64,000 nucleotides of DNA from assembly GCA_023412915.1 (NCBI GenBank), contig JAEZRE010000010.1, positions 42,651 through 106,650 on the forward strand, written 5' to 3'. Position 1 is the first letter of the stretch, and every line of letters starts with the position of its first letter. This document shows positions 18,077 through 27,444 of the stretch, in pieces. The notes beneath the pieces were generated by a model. The model had not been told where the DNA came from. It saw nothing but the letters and a program-made list of their open reading frames with translations, and ran no database searches. A program made the position numbers and the translations under genes. Source of the stretch: Bacillota bacterium. Lineage in GTDB: Bacteria > Bacillota > Clostridia > Acetivibrionales > DTU013.

Positions 18077-19071
18077 CCGCCTCCGCTGCCGAAGGCCCGG
18101 GCGCCGGAAGTGTCGGTGCGTGTATTGCCGTTTGCGGTACCGCTGTTGCCTGTGCCGCTGCCGTTAGCCCCGCCGGCGCCGCTTTCTCTGCGGTTTCCCC
18201 TGGCGCCTTTGAACATGCCTCCGAAGGGATCGCCTCCGGTCATTGTGGAGGACGCCGAAGCGGGCACGAGTACGGTATCGCCGCTGCTCAACCCTCCTTT
18301 GATCTGGACATTCGTTCCGTCATTGATTCCGAGCGTTATGTCGACCCTCCTTATCCTGTTGCCTTCGTACATATAAACGAATGGATTATTTTCCCCATCA
18401 AACTGTATGGCCGTCATCGGGAGCAACACCGCATTTCTGACGCTTTTATCCAGTATCGTCGCCTGTGCCGACATTCCTACCAAAAGATAGTTTTCAGCCG
18501 GCAGCGAAATGATGGAGTTGAAATAGGTGACGCCGTTCTGATAAACACCATCCCTGGATACGCTGTCCACAGTCCCGGTTATATCCTTACCCAGCGCATT
18601 AATGGTAACGGTAGCCGATTTCCCGACAGTTACTGCCGGAAGATCGTATTCGTCGACCTGGACAGCCAGCTGCAGTTTGCTGTAATCGACTACCTTGCAA
18701 AGCTGTGCGCCGGGCGTCAGCTGCGCATTGGGCACCGCGTCGATCTGTGATACCGTGCCATCGAACGGCGCGGTTATATTTTGACCTGACGTGGTCGTCA
18801 TAAGGACATCTCCGTCTTTTACGGACTGATTCAGCGAAACTTTTATCTTCTTGATCTGTATCGCCCTGTCCGCATACAACACCTGACTGTTCTTTGCCGC
18901 CACATAGCCGGAGAAGCTGAAATTTGTGGTTATATTGCCTGTTACCGCTTTTTCTTCGGTAAAACCGGCGCCTCTCTGTCTAAAAAAGCGAAATGCGATA
19001 AATCCAACAATCAAAATTATTAATATGAGCCATATTATGATTTTTGCTTTTGATTTCCTTTTCATACTCAT
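18073..19071 (-). CDS. Periplasmic-adaptor-like (HlyD/MacA) membrane fusion protein
   Basis: 332 residues. An N-terminal membrane anchor (about 10-28) is followed by a biotinyl-lipoyl-like hairpin (AAKNSQVLYADRAIQIKKI...; NITAPFDGTVSQID) and beta-barrel domains typical of efflux adaptor subunits. There is no long coiled coil, as usual for Gram-positive versions. The C-terminus (about 285-332) is low-complexity Gly/Asn/Thr-rich. It presumably docks on the MacB-like permease in the same operon. First gene of the operon; the start could be residue 1 or 3, with no strong ribosome site. Confidence 0.88.
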   Translation of the reverse strand: MSMKRKSKAKIIIWLILIILIVGFIAFRFFRQRGAGFTEEKAVTGNITTNFSFSGYVAAKNSQVLYADRAIQIKKIKVSLNQSVKDGDVLMTTTSGQNITAPFDGTVSQIDAVPNAQLTPGAQLCKVVDYSKLQLAVQVDEYDLPAVTVGKSATVTINALGKDITGTVDSVSRDGVYQNGVTYFNSIISLPAENYLLVGMSAQATILDKSVRNAVLLPMTAIQFDGENNPFVYMYEGNRIRRVDITLGINDGTNVQIKGGLSSGDTVLVPASASSTMTGGDPFGGMFKGARGNRRESGAGGANGSGTGNSGTANGNTRTDTSGARAFGSGGG

Positions 19072-19116
19072 TTTTCTATGTTGTACTCAAATCTGAAATA
19101 TTATTCCGTCCTGTGA

Positions 19117-19122
19117 TATAAT
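19117..19122 (+). promoter_or_regulatory. Candidate extended -10 promoter for the esterase gene
   Basis: TATAAT preceded by TGA (TGn extended -10) lies 27 bp before the ATG at 19149, in the short divergent region with the export operon. The -35 is weak. Confidence 0.4.
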
Positions 19123-19148
19123 AAAGGCCGGAGGCGGATGATCGACTT

Positions 19149-19892
19149 ATGAGAGGCAAATTGGACCGGTTAGCTATCGATGGGCGAAGCTGTGCGCTAT
19201 ACCTGCCGCCGGATTACAGCGGAGACGGCCGTTATTATCCTGTTGTTTATATGAATGGCTCGGAGGGTATCTCCGATATCCTCGAAAGGATCGAACCTCA
19301 TTTCGGTTACGATTGCGAGGCTTTTATTCTTCTTGCCGCCGAGCCCCGTGATTGGAACGACGATTTCTCGCCCTGGCCTACACCGGCCTTAACGGCCAAA
19401 AGCAAGGCGTTTGGCGGTCAGGCTGAAGCTTATCTCAAATTTTTGAGTGAAAATGTCAAACCGCTGATAGATGCTGATTATCGTACCAGACGGGACTCTT
19501 CGGACACTGCGATCGTCGGATACTCGCTGGGTGGGTTGGCTGCGCTTTATGCCATGTATACCTGTCCTGCCTTCGGAAGATTCGCGAGTTTGTCCGGTTC
19601 GCTGTGGTACGACGGCTGGGTCGGGTTTATGCAATCAGGAATTCCATTGCATACCGATTCGCGGGTGTACATATCTTTAGGCAGGAGCGAGGAAAACAGC
19701 CGAAATCCTCGAATGGCGCGGGTCGGGGAGTGCACGCGAAAGACCTTTGTAGCTTTGGAGAAGCAGCTCACGGATGGCGGAAATCTGCAGTTCCAACTGA
19801 ACGAGGGCGGACATTTCACCGATATTGCCGGCAGGCACGAACTCGCGCTTGCATGGTTGATGAACCCGAATAATTACTGTTCAAATTGTTGA
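19149..19892 (+). CDS. Alpha/beta-hydrolase esterase (enterochelin-esterase/IroE-like)
   Basis: 247 residues of the putative esterase (esterase D/Fes) group. The nucleophile elbow GYSLGG (Ser about 119) is intact, the likely acid is in the RSEEN region and the catalytic His in EGGHFTD near 222. It is cytoplasmic by lack of a signal peptide. Members cleave ester bonds of siderophores, S-formylglutathione or polyketides; the substrate here is unknown. Not part of an evident operon; the following small gene starts 42 bp later. Confidence 0.8.
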   Translation: MRGKLDRLAIDGRSCALYLPPDYSGDGRYYPVVYMNGSEGISDILERIEPHFGYDCEAFILLAAEPRDWNDDFSPWPTPALTAKSKAFGGQAEAYLKFLSENVKPLIDADYRTRRDSSDTAIVGYSLGGLAALYAMYTCPAFGRFASLSGSLWYDGWVGFMQSGIPLHTDSRVYISLGRSEENSRNPRMARVGECTRKTFVALEKQLTDGGNLQFQLNEGGHFTDIAGRHELALAWLMNPNNYCSNC

Positions 19893-19934
19893 AAATATAA
19901 GTAAACATAATAGACAGTGCAGGAGGGTTCAGAT

Positions 19935-20222
19935 ATGAATATCCATAAAAAAGACCTTGACCTAAAGCAGACGTTTGATATAAACAATATTTCTTTTAAC
20001 AATGTCAGCGGCGAGTTCGAAAAAAACTTCAGAACACAATATGCGGACGCATTGGAGCGCATATCCGACAACGACGATTGTCTGAGAGACGCATCGGGAG
20101 CAAGCAAACTTGGTATTTTGGAGCAGATGGCGAGGCACATCGGTTCATATGACCGGACTTCTGATTTCAATACGAGCTACGAGCAGCTGATAAAGGAATA
20201 TGAGCCTTTTACCGAGACCTGA
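19935..20222 (+). CDS. Small unknown protein
   Basis: 95 residues, charged and helical-looking, with no membrane segment, signal peptide or Cys. I do not recognise it. ATG 19935 has a perfect AGGAGG at 19921-19926; the GTG at 19917 lies before that site and is not used. It is followed by a strong terminator, so it ends its transcription unit, probably shared with the esterase. The sequence is rich in Asp/Ser/Asn, with repeated helix-forming stretches. Confidence 0.6.
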   Translation: MNIHKKDLDLKQTFDINNISFNNVSGEFEKNFRTQYADALERISDNDDCLRDASGASKLGILEQMARHIGSYDRTSDFNTSYEQLIKEYEPFTET

Positions 20223-20255
20223 TCTGCCGGAGCAGGGCGCAGCCAAGGAAATTCG

Positions 20256-20285
20256 GGCGTCGGCGATATAAGCCGGCGCCTTCTT
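20256..20285 (+). terminator. Rho-independent terminator
   Basis: GGCGTCGGC (20256-20264) pairs with GCCGGCGCC (20272-20280) with one G-U pair and a 7-nt loop, followed by TTCTTTATGT. Confidence 0.75.
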
Positions 20286-20333
20286 TATGTAAACTTTTTT
20301 CTTTTCATTAACAAATTCTGAATAAACCTATGT

Positions 20334-20339
20334 TATAAT
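20334..20339 (+). promoter_or_regulatory. Candidate extended -10 promoter of the GGDEF/HD-GYP gene
   Basis: TATAAT preceded by TGT (extended -10). It implies a leader of about 155 nt before the ATG at 20501, containing a small hairpin and a seven-T run at 20451-20457 (see findings). Confidence 0.45.
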
Positions 20340-20500
20340 GTAGAATGCAATGTTAAAATAACTTGTTAAGCGTATGCGGAGCAGTTATACAAGAAATGTT
20401 ATGGAATCGTGATTGTGGTTGCCTGCGGAGTCTTGAGACCCGTGTCTGAATTTTTTTCCAAAGTCATGAAGATTCCCATTCGGAAATAAGCGGAGTATAT

Positions 20501-23341
20501 ATGAAAAAGACAGCGGTTGCGATAATAATACTGAGCCTTGTTTTATTTGGCGCATCTTTGGGTGTATACGCCCAATCGCAGGATTTTAATTTTCACAAGA
20601 TGTTTGACGATAATGGGGCGATAATGCTCGTTTCGGATGCGGGGACAGGTTCGATAGAGTATGCAAACAAGGCGGCGGCAAGGTTTTACGGCTATTCAGC
20701 GGCTCGGCTCGAAGCCATGGCTATGGCACAGATAGACCTGCTTTCACCTGAAGAGACCAATGCTGCGAAAAGAGCCGCATCGAAGGGAGACCGAAATTAT
20801 TACGAATCGAAACACCGGCTTGCAAACGGCGAAATACGGACGGTTGAGGTTTATTCCTCACCTCAGGTCGTAGACGGCAGGGACTGTATCCTTTCCGTCA
20901 TCTATGATATCACTGCAAAATCGCGGCTGGAACTTATGCATTCGAAGCTGACCGACGCTTTCAACATATTTCTGATTGCAATAATTATTATATTGTCGTT
21001 GCTTAGCGCTCAAATATATGCGGAAAACAGAAAATCAAAGGAAAAGAGCCTTGAAATCAGCAATTTCAATGAATTGCGCAGTTCATTCCTGGATTCGTAC
21101 GATAATTTCATATATTTGAAGGATGAAAAACTCAACTATGTTTTTTTGAACAAAGCGCTGGAGAATTTCTTCAATAAGGAATCGGACGAAATTATAGGCC
21201 GCAATGACTATACGCTTGCCGACAATGATTTTGCCAGGAAGATGGAAGCTACGGACGTCGACGTTTATAAAAATGTGACTGTGCGCGAGGATGTGTTCAA
21301 CTGGAAAAACAGATTTTTTAAAACTATCAAGTTCCCCGTCAGATTGGTTTCGGGCTTTTATGGGGTAGGCGCATACATAGAAGACATAACAGAAGAACAT
21401 AACGATAAAATAAAGCTGGAGAAAAACCTGCTGCGCAATCAGATACTTGTAAGCGCGCTAAACCAAAACTTTGGATCGACGCAGGAGCAGTTCGACTTCG
21501 TATTGGAGGAGTCGCTGAAATTGACAGAAAGCAAATACGGCTACATATATCTGTATAGTGAGGACAGCCGCGAGTTTATACTCAATTCCTGGTCGAAGGA
21601 TGTAATGACTGACTGTGCGGTGGCCGGCCAGAAAAAACACCAACTGGAAAGGACAGGCCTTCTTGGAGAGGCAGTCAGACAGAGAAAGCCAATACTCATC
21701 AATGATTTTAAGCTTCCGAACCCCTTGGTGAAAGGTTACCCGGGGGGCCATATCGACATAGACCGTTTTATGTCCGTTCCGGTGATTATAGATAATGTAA
21801 TTGTAGCGGTCGTCGGGTTGGCAAACAAGGAATCCGATTATGACGATAACGATGTATACCAGATAACTGCCCTGATGAACGGCATATGGAATGCGAAGGA
21901 AAGAAGAGAGGGGCTTGCCAGACTTGCAGTCGAAAGGAACAAGCATTTGCAGACGCTTATTTCCATTGGTGACGGAGTAATGGTGGTGGATCTTGAGGGA
22001 AAGATAACAATGCTCAACAGGGTGGCGGAAAAGTTGACAGGCTGGCCGTATAAAGAAGCCTTGGGCAGGCATTACAGGGACGTGTTTTTTCTGTCGCATG
22101 AAGATGGCAGCTCCCCGATTAAGGATCCGATCGAGGGAGTTCTAACCGAAGACACGGTGCAGGAACTGGGCAACCATGCAATACTGACTTCAAGGGATGG
22201 CGCCGATTACAACCTTGAAGACAGCGCGGCTCCAATAAAGGATGACAAGGATTCCACCGTCGGAGTAGTCCTTGTATTCAGGGATGTTACGGAGAAAAAG
22301 GAACAGAGAAGGAAAATAGATTATTTAAGTGCACACGACTCACTTACCGGACTTTACAACCGCGTATTTTTCGAGGAAGAGCTCAAGAGGCTCGACACCG
22401 CCGGAAACCTTCCGATCACGCTTATAGTAGGCGATATGAATGGACTGAAGCTGACTAACGATATATTCGGTCATGCAGCGGGAGATCTGCTTTTGAATAA
22501 AGCGGCCAGGGTTTTGAAAATGAACTGCAGGGCCGATGATATCATTGCGAGGATCGGCGGTGATGAATTTACGATCCTTCTGCCCAGAACAGGTGCGGAA
22601 GAAGCGGCAACGATCATAACGAGGATCAAGAGCCAGCTTGAGCAGGAAAGAGTAAGGACGATAAAAGGCAGCATATCGATGGGCTTCGATACGAAGACAG
22701 GTATGTATCAGGATATAGCACATACCCTGGAAAATGCCGAGGCCAGGATGTATGCCGAAAAAACAATCGATCGCGTCAATGCAAAAAGCGGTACGATAAA
22801 AACGATCATCGGTTCGCTTCATAAGGCAAGCGCCAGGGAAGGGCTGCATTCCGAGAATGTCAGCAGGCTGAACGAAAGGTTGGGCAAATATATGGCTCTT
22901 CCTGAAGCAGAGGTCAGAAAGCTTAAGGAAGCAGGCTTTTTGCATGATATAGGAAAGATAATATTGGACGAAGCGCTAATCGAAAAAAACAGGGTATTGA
23001 CGGAAGACGAAAAAAAGAAGCTCAGACAGCATCCTCTAGTAGGATACCGGATATTGAACTCTTTTGCCGAAACCTTGGATATTGCCGAGATCGTGCTTGC
23101 CCATCATGAGAAATGGGATGGTTCCGGCTACCCCAGAGAGCTGAAGGGCGAGGAGATTCCTCTGCTTTCCAGGATACTGGCGGTTTCCGAATGCTACGAT
23201 GATATGACGAACCGTTTGAATCAGAATTCTTTGGACAAAGAAGAAGCTCTGAAGGAGATAAGGAATATGGCGGGCTCCAGGTTTGACCCTGTAATAGTAG
23301 ATATATTTTCACGATTGTCGGTGGAAAATGTATTGAATTAA
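20501..23341 (+). CDS. PAS-PAS-GAF-PAS-GGDEF-HD-GYP cyclic-di-GMP signalling protein
   Basis: 946 residues. A signal-anchor (1-25), an extracytoplasmic PAS domain (about 30-145), a membrane helix (about 152-172), a PAS domain (about 190-305), GAF (about 330-465), PAS (about 475-595), GGDEF (about 610-770) and HD-GYP (about 775-940) are recognisable. The GGDEF motif is exact and preceded by an RxxD inhibitory-site motif (RADD), suggesting an active, product-regulated diguanylate cyclase. HDIGK and HHEKWDGSGYP in the last domain suggest an active c-di-GMP phosphodiesterase. Opposing activities in one chain imply sensor-controlled switching (inference). The upstream PAS probably senses an external ligand. 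Confidence 0.92.
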   Translation: MKKTAVAIIILSLVLFGASLGVYAQSQDFNFHKMFDDNGAIMLVSDAGTGSIEYANKAAARFYGYSAARLEAMAMAQIDLLSPEETNAAKRAASKGDRNYYESKHRLANGEIRTVEVYSSPQVVDGRDCILSVIYDITAKSRLELMHSKLTDAFNIFLIAIIIILSLLSAQIYAENRKSKEKSLEISNFNELRSSFLDSYDNFIYLKDEKLNYVFLNKALENFFNKESDEIIGRNDYTLADNDFARKMEATDVDVYKNVTVREDVFNWKNRFFKTIKFPVRLVSGFYGVGAYIEDITEEHNDKIKLEKNLLRNQILVSALNQNFGSTQEQFDFVLEESLKLTESKYGYIYLYSEDSREFILNSWSKDVMTDCAVAGQKKHQLERTGLLGEAVRQRKPILINDFKLPNPLVKGYPGGHIDIDRFMSVPVIIDNVIVAVVGLANKESDYDDNDVYQITALMNGIWNAKERREGLARLAVERNKHLQTLISIGDGVMVVDLEGKITMLNRVAEKLTGWPYKEALGRHYRDVFFLSHEDGSSPIKDPIEGVLTEDTVQELGNHAILTSRDGADYNLEDSAAPIKDDKDSTVGVVLVFRDVTEKKEQRRKIDYLSAHDSLTGLYNRVFFEEELKRLDTAGNLPITLIVGDMNGLKLTNDIFGHAAGDLLLNKAARVLKMNCRADDIIARIGGDEFTILLPRTGAEEAATIITRIKSQLEQERVRTIKGSISMGFDTKTGMYQDIAHTLENAEARMYAEKTIDRVNAKSGTIKTIIGSLHKASAREGLHSENVSRLNERLGKYMALPEAEVRKLKEAGFLHDIGKIILDEALIEKNRVLTEDEKKKLRQHPLVGYRILNSFAETLDIAEIVLAHHEKWDGSGYPRELKGEEIPLLSRILAVSECYDDMTNRLNQNSLDKEEALKEIRNMAGSRFDPVIVDIFSRLSVENVLN

Positions 23342-23420
23342 AGAGACGAGCCCGCAAATGATGCACGCTGCCTCGCAGTTGACATATTATACAGCAGATA
23401 TGTTATTTGTGAGGCTCAAA

Positions 23421-24095
23421 ATGGAGAATTATCCGCAGCATTCTCATGTTCCCGTTATACGGCCGTGCGCCGAACCTTGTGCGTGTGATCTGAAGGTCGA
23501 GGGGACGGGCAGGGTAAAAGTGAGGCCTGATACGGCTATCGCCGACCTCGGAGTCGTGACTGAGAACAGGCAGCTTAGTATGGCGCAGGAAGAAAATTCA
23601 AAGAGTATGACTGCAGTCATAAGGACCTTGAACGCGATGGGAATCCCACCGGCTGACATTCAGACTTCCTCCTACAGCATAACGCCGCAGTATGATTTCA
23701 TCGAGGGGAGGCAGGTGTTCCGAGGGTACAGGGTCGAACACATGCTCAGGGTCACAATGCGTGATATGGCTGGGATTGGTAATGTCGTTGACGCTGCGGT
23801 ACAGAGCGGCGCCAACCAGATAGGCAGCATCACGTTCTCTGTCAGCGACCCGTCGCCTTATTACAGGCAGGCCCTCGATGCGGCTGTCGACGATGCGTTG
23901 GCAAAGGCAGGGACTATCGCCGCCAGGTTGAATATAAGGGTCGTCCGTGTTCCTGTGCGAATAATCGAAACGGGGTATGAACAAGGCGCGCCAGCTCCTT
24001 TGGTTTATCAGACGGCAGTTCCCGTCACGCCTGTCCAGACGGGGCAGATAGAAATAACCGCACGGATTGAAGCGGTATTTGCTTACTGGCGTTAA
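23421..24095 (+). CDS. SIMPL domain protein (DUF541, BP26/OMP28-like)
   Basis: 224 residues with the SIMPL fold (VEGTGRVKVRPDTAIADLGV at the start, QTSSYSITPQYDF in the middle, IEITARIEAVF at the end). The family is linked to oxidative-stress protection and to IRAK signalling homologues, but the biochemical role is unclear. ATG 23421 with GTGAGG upstream is preferred over ATG 23358. No signal peptide is visible, although many relatives are secreted. It follows the c-di-GMP gene by 79 bp. Confidence 0.8.
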   Translation: MENYPQHSHVPVIRPCAEPCACDLKVEGTGRVKVRPDTAIADLGVVTENRQLSMAQEENSKSMTAVIRTLNAMGIPPADIQTSSYSITPQYDFIEGRQVFRGYRVEHMLRVTMRDMAGIGNVVDAAVQSGANQIGSITFSVSDPSPYYRQALDAAVDDALAKAGTIAARLNIRVVRVPVRIIETGYEQGAPAPLVYQTAVPVTPVQTGQIEITARIEAVFAYWR

Positions 24096-24117
24096 TAGCA
24101 TATGCTGCTGTTTTCTT

Positions 24118-24552
24118 TCAACTTTCGACTTTGCGGTATACGGTCTTGGTGATTAAAATTCCGATTGCACCGATCCCGGCAATGGATACGGAATAAAGGT
24201 TTATCAAAACGATCGCTGAAACCAAGGCCCAGCCTGCGGGATTGGCAGCTCCTGTGGCAAGCCCGGTTACCTTTGCAAGAATCAGGCTTCCTAGAAGGAA
24301 TAATACCGCGGCAGCTGCTCCCAGACATACCGGTTTACGGTATGCATGCGTCAGCATCGCCGCAAGCAGGAGCAGTATGGTTCCTGCCAGCGCCAGCAGG
24401 AATAGCTCCGCAGGCATCAAGTAATCGAATAGAAGCTCTCTGTTTACTATCGATCCGATTATTGCTGTCAAAACTGTAAAAAACAGCGGGATCCAGACTA
24501 AAATAACTCCTGCCAGCGCAAAGACCTTGGTTAAAACATTTCCGCCTTTCAT
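24118..24552 (-). CDS. Small integral membrane protein of unknown function
   Basis: 144 residues with four predicted membrane helices (about 8-30, 45-68, 75-95, 110-135) and very short loops. I do not recognise a family. ATG 24552 lies after AAAGGCGG-like purines. Convergent with the SIMPL gene (22 bp apart). The clear promoter at 24649 points the other way, toward the synthetase gene. Confidence 0.65.
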   Translation of the reverse strand: MKGGNVLTKVFALAGVILVWIPLFFTVLTAIIGSIVNRELLFDYLMPAELFLLALAGTILLLLAAMLTHAYRKPVCLGAAAAVLFLLGSLILAKVTGLATGAANPAGWALVSAIVLINLYSVSIAGIGAIGILITKTVYRKVES

Positions 24553-24648
24553 TGCAATATCCCCCTAATGACCTTACGAATAACACATATTACCAATATA
24601 ATTATACATAATCTTGTGATTGTGTAGAAGTAGCCGGTTAATAAATTG

Positions 24649-24677
24649 TTGATTAACTGTCCGTATCGTTCTATAAT
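24649..24677 (+). promoter_or_regulatory. Sigma-A type promoter for acyl-CoA synthetase
   Basis: TTGATT (24649-24654), 17-bp spacer, TATAAT (24672-24677). This is the best-matching housekeeping promoter seen in the window, 88 bp before the start codon used. Confidence 0.7.
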
Positions 24678-24765
24678 ATAATAAAACGTTTGGCTGTTTT
24701 ATGTAGCACGGTTGATAGAACAATCAAATTCTTTTGTTATGTTTGCAGGACGGGAGGATGGTAAT

Positions 24766-26406
24766 ATGCCCATCACTGAATTTTTGTCGCGTAATGCCGA
24801 ATTATACGGGCAGGAAAAATGTCTTACTGAAATTAATCTCGATCTTCAGGAAAGCCATAAAGTCACCTGGCGTGAGTACGAACTTATAGAAAACAACCCC
24901 GCCGGAGAATATCGCAGGGAAATGACCTGGCGCGTCTTTGACGAGAAAGCGAACAGGCTTGCGAATCTGCTGCTCAAGAGGGGTATAAAGAAGGGCGACA
25001 AGGTAGCCATACTTCTTATGAATTGCCTCGAATGGCTGCCGATCTACTTTGGCATACTGAAAAGCGGCGCCGTAGCGGTTCCGTTAAATTTCAGATATAC
25101 AGCCGAAGAAATAAAGTACTGCCTCGATCTGTCCGACTCCATAGCGCTTATTTTCGGCCCTGAGTTCATTGGACGCGTCGAGGCCATATACGATCAGATA
25201 CCGAAAATCAAAACCATATTCTTTTCCGGGGAGAATCGCCCTTCGTTTGCGGAAAACTACGACCGGCTGACTGCCAATTGTCCCTCCGAAGCTCCTCGCG
25301 TGATGCTTTCGGATGAGGATGACGCCGCGGTTTATTTCTCCTCGGGCACCACGGGATTTCCGAAGGCTATCCTTCACGACCACCGCAGTCTTATGTCCGC
25401 ATGCTATACGGAACAGAGACACCACGGCCAGACGCGCAGGGACAACTTCCTGTGCATACCGCCGCTTTACCACACAGGCGCCAAGATGCACTGGTTCGGG
25501 AGCCTGCTGTCCGGCAGCAAGGCAGTGCTGCTGCGAGGCGTAAAGCCTGAATGGATACTCAGGACGATTTCCGAGGAAAAAATCACCATAGCCTGGCTTT
25601 TGGTGCCCTGGGCGCAGGACATCCTGGACGCAATCGACAGAGGGGATGTCAGGCTCGAGGATTACAGGCTTTCACAGTGGAGGCTCATGCATATCGGAGC
25701 GCAGCCGGTCCCGCCGAGTCTGATACGCAGATGGAAAGAGTATTTTCCGGAGCACCAGTATGATACGAACTACGGACTCAGTGAATCCATCGGACCGGGT
25801 TGTGTTCACCTGGGTATCGAAAATATTCATAAGGTAGGCGCTATCGGAGTGCCCGGCTACGGCTGGGAAACCAGGATAATCGACGAGAACGGGGATCCTG
25901 TGGAGCAGGGTGAGGTTGGCGAACTTGCAGTAAAAGGACCCGGCGTTATGAAATGCTACTATAACGACCCTTCTGCGACCGCGGCTGTTATAAAGGACGG
26001 CTGGCTGCTTACCGGCGATATGGCAAGGATGGATGGCGAAGGCTTCATTTACCTCGTCGACCGTAAGAAGGACGTTATCATAAGCGGCGGAGAAAACCTT
26101 TACCCGGTGCAGATCGAGGATTTCCTGCGCGCGCATGCGGCAATCAAGGACGTCGCTGTTATCGGACTGCCGGATAAACGCCTTGGGGAGATCGCTGCCG
26201 CGATAATAGAACTAAAACCCGGCTGCAGCCTGACTGAAGAGGGGATCGAAACCTTCTGTTCGCCGATGCCGCGTTACAAACGTCCGAAGAAGGTCATTTT
26301 CGATGTAGTGCCGAGAAATCCCACGGGCAAGATAGAAAAGCCGAAGCTCAGGGAAAAATACGGCGCGGCCAAGCTAGTGGCGGCTGAAACCGAAGCTTTG
26401 AAGTGA
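24766..26406 (+). CDS. Acyl-CoA synthetase (class I adenylate-forming enzyme)
   Basis: 546 residues of the ANL superfamily. The P-loop-like motif YFSSGTTGFPKA (about 200), TNYGLSES (about 345), the TGD motif (about 425) with DRKKDVIISGGENLYP, and PTGKIEKPKL with the catalytic Lys at the end are all intact. It activates a carboxylic acid as acyl-AMP and transfers it to CoA. The acid is not predictable; it is close to medium/long-chain or aryl acid ligases. ATG 24766 is chosen because GGGAGG sits 8 bp upstream; earlier starts at 24712 and 24739 lack sites. Confidence 0.9.
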   Translation: MPITEFLSRNAELYGQEKCLTEINLDLQESHKVTWREYELIENNPAGEYRREMTWRVFDEKANRLANLLLKRGIKKGDKVAILLMNCLEWLPIYFGILKSGAVAVPLNFRYTAEEIKYCLDLSDSIALIFGPEFIGRVEAIYDQIPKIKTIFFSGENRPSFAENYDRLTANCPSEAPRVMLSDEDDAAVYFSSGTTGFPKAILHDHRSLMSACYTEQRHHGQTRRDNFLCIPPLYHTGAKMHWFGSLLSGSKAVLLRGVKPEWILRTISEEKITIAWLLVPWAQDILDAIDRGDVRLEDYRLSQWRLMHIGAQPVPPSLIRRWKEYFPEHQYDTNYGLSESIGPGCVHLGIENIHKVGAIGVPGYGWETRIIDENGDPVEQGEVGELAVKGPGVMKCYYNDPSATAAVIKDGWLLTGDMARMDGEGFIYLVDRKKDVIISGGENLYPVQIEDFLRAHAAIKDVAVIGLPDKRLGEIAAAIIELKPGCSLTEEGIETFCSPMPRYKRPKKVIFDVVPRNPTGKIEKPKLREKYGAAKLVAAETEALK

Positions 26407-26434
26407 ATCGGAAGTAGTATTTCAAAGCCTGCAG

Positions 26435-27265
26435 CTATTGATCGGCCCTTTCGTCGACGAAGCGTCCATGGTCGGGCACAGCCCTGCTTTCGAAAAAACG
26501 GGAAAGTACATCGAGGTGCATTGAAAGCTCCTCTCCTTCCAGGGGCGAACCATGGCTGGGTATGGCCAGACTGGGTTTCAGATCCCTCAGGACACTGACT
26601 GACCTTTCAGCGGCTTTCCAATCAGTCGTCAGGTATGCGGGAGGCCCTTTGACCTGTTCGTTTTGAGTCATGACCGAAGTCAGGGATTCCTGCTTTGTAG
26701 TCGTAAAGGCGTCGCCGACTATTAACGTTTTCTCTCTTTCTCTGAAGAAAGAAACATGACCTTCCGTATGTCCGGGCGTATGGATCCATTTCCAGCCCGG
26801 CATCCCAGGCACGCTCCCATCCTGCGGCAATGTTACCGCGTAATGCCCGAGGTTTATGCTCCTGTTCGGGAAACGGGGGGACATTTTTGCTACGAGCCCT
26901 TCATCTACAGAGGAATCTCCTTCGGGATAATCCTTTTTTCCAGTGATATAAGGTATTTCCAATTCATGTGCGTACACAGGTACATTCCAATACTTCGCCA
27001 GATTTTGAACCGAACCGACATGATCAAAATGGCCGTGCGTCAGAATAATCGCTCTTGGTGTGCTGCCTCTGCCAAAGCGTTTTTCTGCAGCTTCGATAAT
27101 GAAATCGCCCGAGCTTTCAAGACCCGTATCGACGAGGATCCACCCCGCGCCGGAACCGACGATGCAGGCGTTCACAATCGTAAACCTGAGAAGCAGTATG
27201 TCAGGCCTTAAATCCTGTGTCGATGAAGTTATTTTTGATACCCCGTTCAGCAATTCCTTTATCAT
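26435..27265 (-). CDS. Metallo-beta-lactamase-fold hydrolase
   Basis: 276 residues. The Zn-binding THGHFDH motif (about 75-81), the downstream TPGHTEGH and the Asp in VGDAF are present, with a final His in PSHGSP, so the metal site is complete. The family covers hydrolases of thioesters, lactones and phosphodiesters; the substrate is unknown. ATG 27265 is selected for its ACAGGAG ribosome site; ATG 27301 lies within the palindrome discussed separately and would lack a site. Stop-to-stop convergent with the synthetase gene. Confidence 0.85.
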   Translation of the reverse strand: MIKELLNGVSKITSSTQDLRPDILLLRFTIVNACIVGSGAGWILVDTGLESSGDFIIEAAEKRFGRGSTPRAIILTHGHFDHVGSVQNLAKYWNVPVYAHELEIPYITGKKDYPEGDSSVDEGLVAKMSPRFPNRSINLGHYAVTLPQDGSVPGMPGWKWIHTPGHTEGHVSFFREREKTLIVGDAFTTTKQESLTSVMTQNEQVKGPPAYLTTDWKAAERSVSVLRDLKPSLAIPSHGSPLEGEELSMHLDVLSRFFESRAVPDHGRFVDERADQ

Positions 27266-27281
27266 AGTTTTCTCCTGTCTG

Positions 27282-27301
27282 GTGTTCATTGTAGTGAACA
27301 C
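27282..27301. promoter_or_regulatory. Palindromic operator-like site upstream of MBL gene
   Basis: GTGTTCA (27282-27288) and TGAACAC (27295-27301) form perfect 7-bp inverted arms around TTGTAG. The site ends 17 bp upstream of the start codon, immediately before the ribosome site, where a repressor could block transcription. A TetR- or MarR-like binding site is plausible, but no regulator gene is adjacent. Confidence 0.5.
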
Positions 27302-27444
27302 TCTTTGACGCCTGTCTGATATCTGTTATTTCTATGGTTTTAGGTTATCATAAAGCATCCGTTTTATACCTTCGAATACTTACCGGGGCGTAAGGTTAAT
27401 ATAGACTTGTAAATTAACCCGACTAACTGGAAAGGACTGATTTT

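Noticed and set aside
20340..20500. c-di-GMP riboswitch upstream of the GGDEF/HD-GYP gene
   Set aside because: Neither the GEMM-I nor the c-di-GMP-II conserved core was found in this stretch; only a weak hairpin and T-run.
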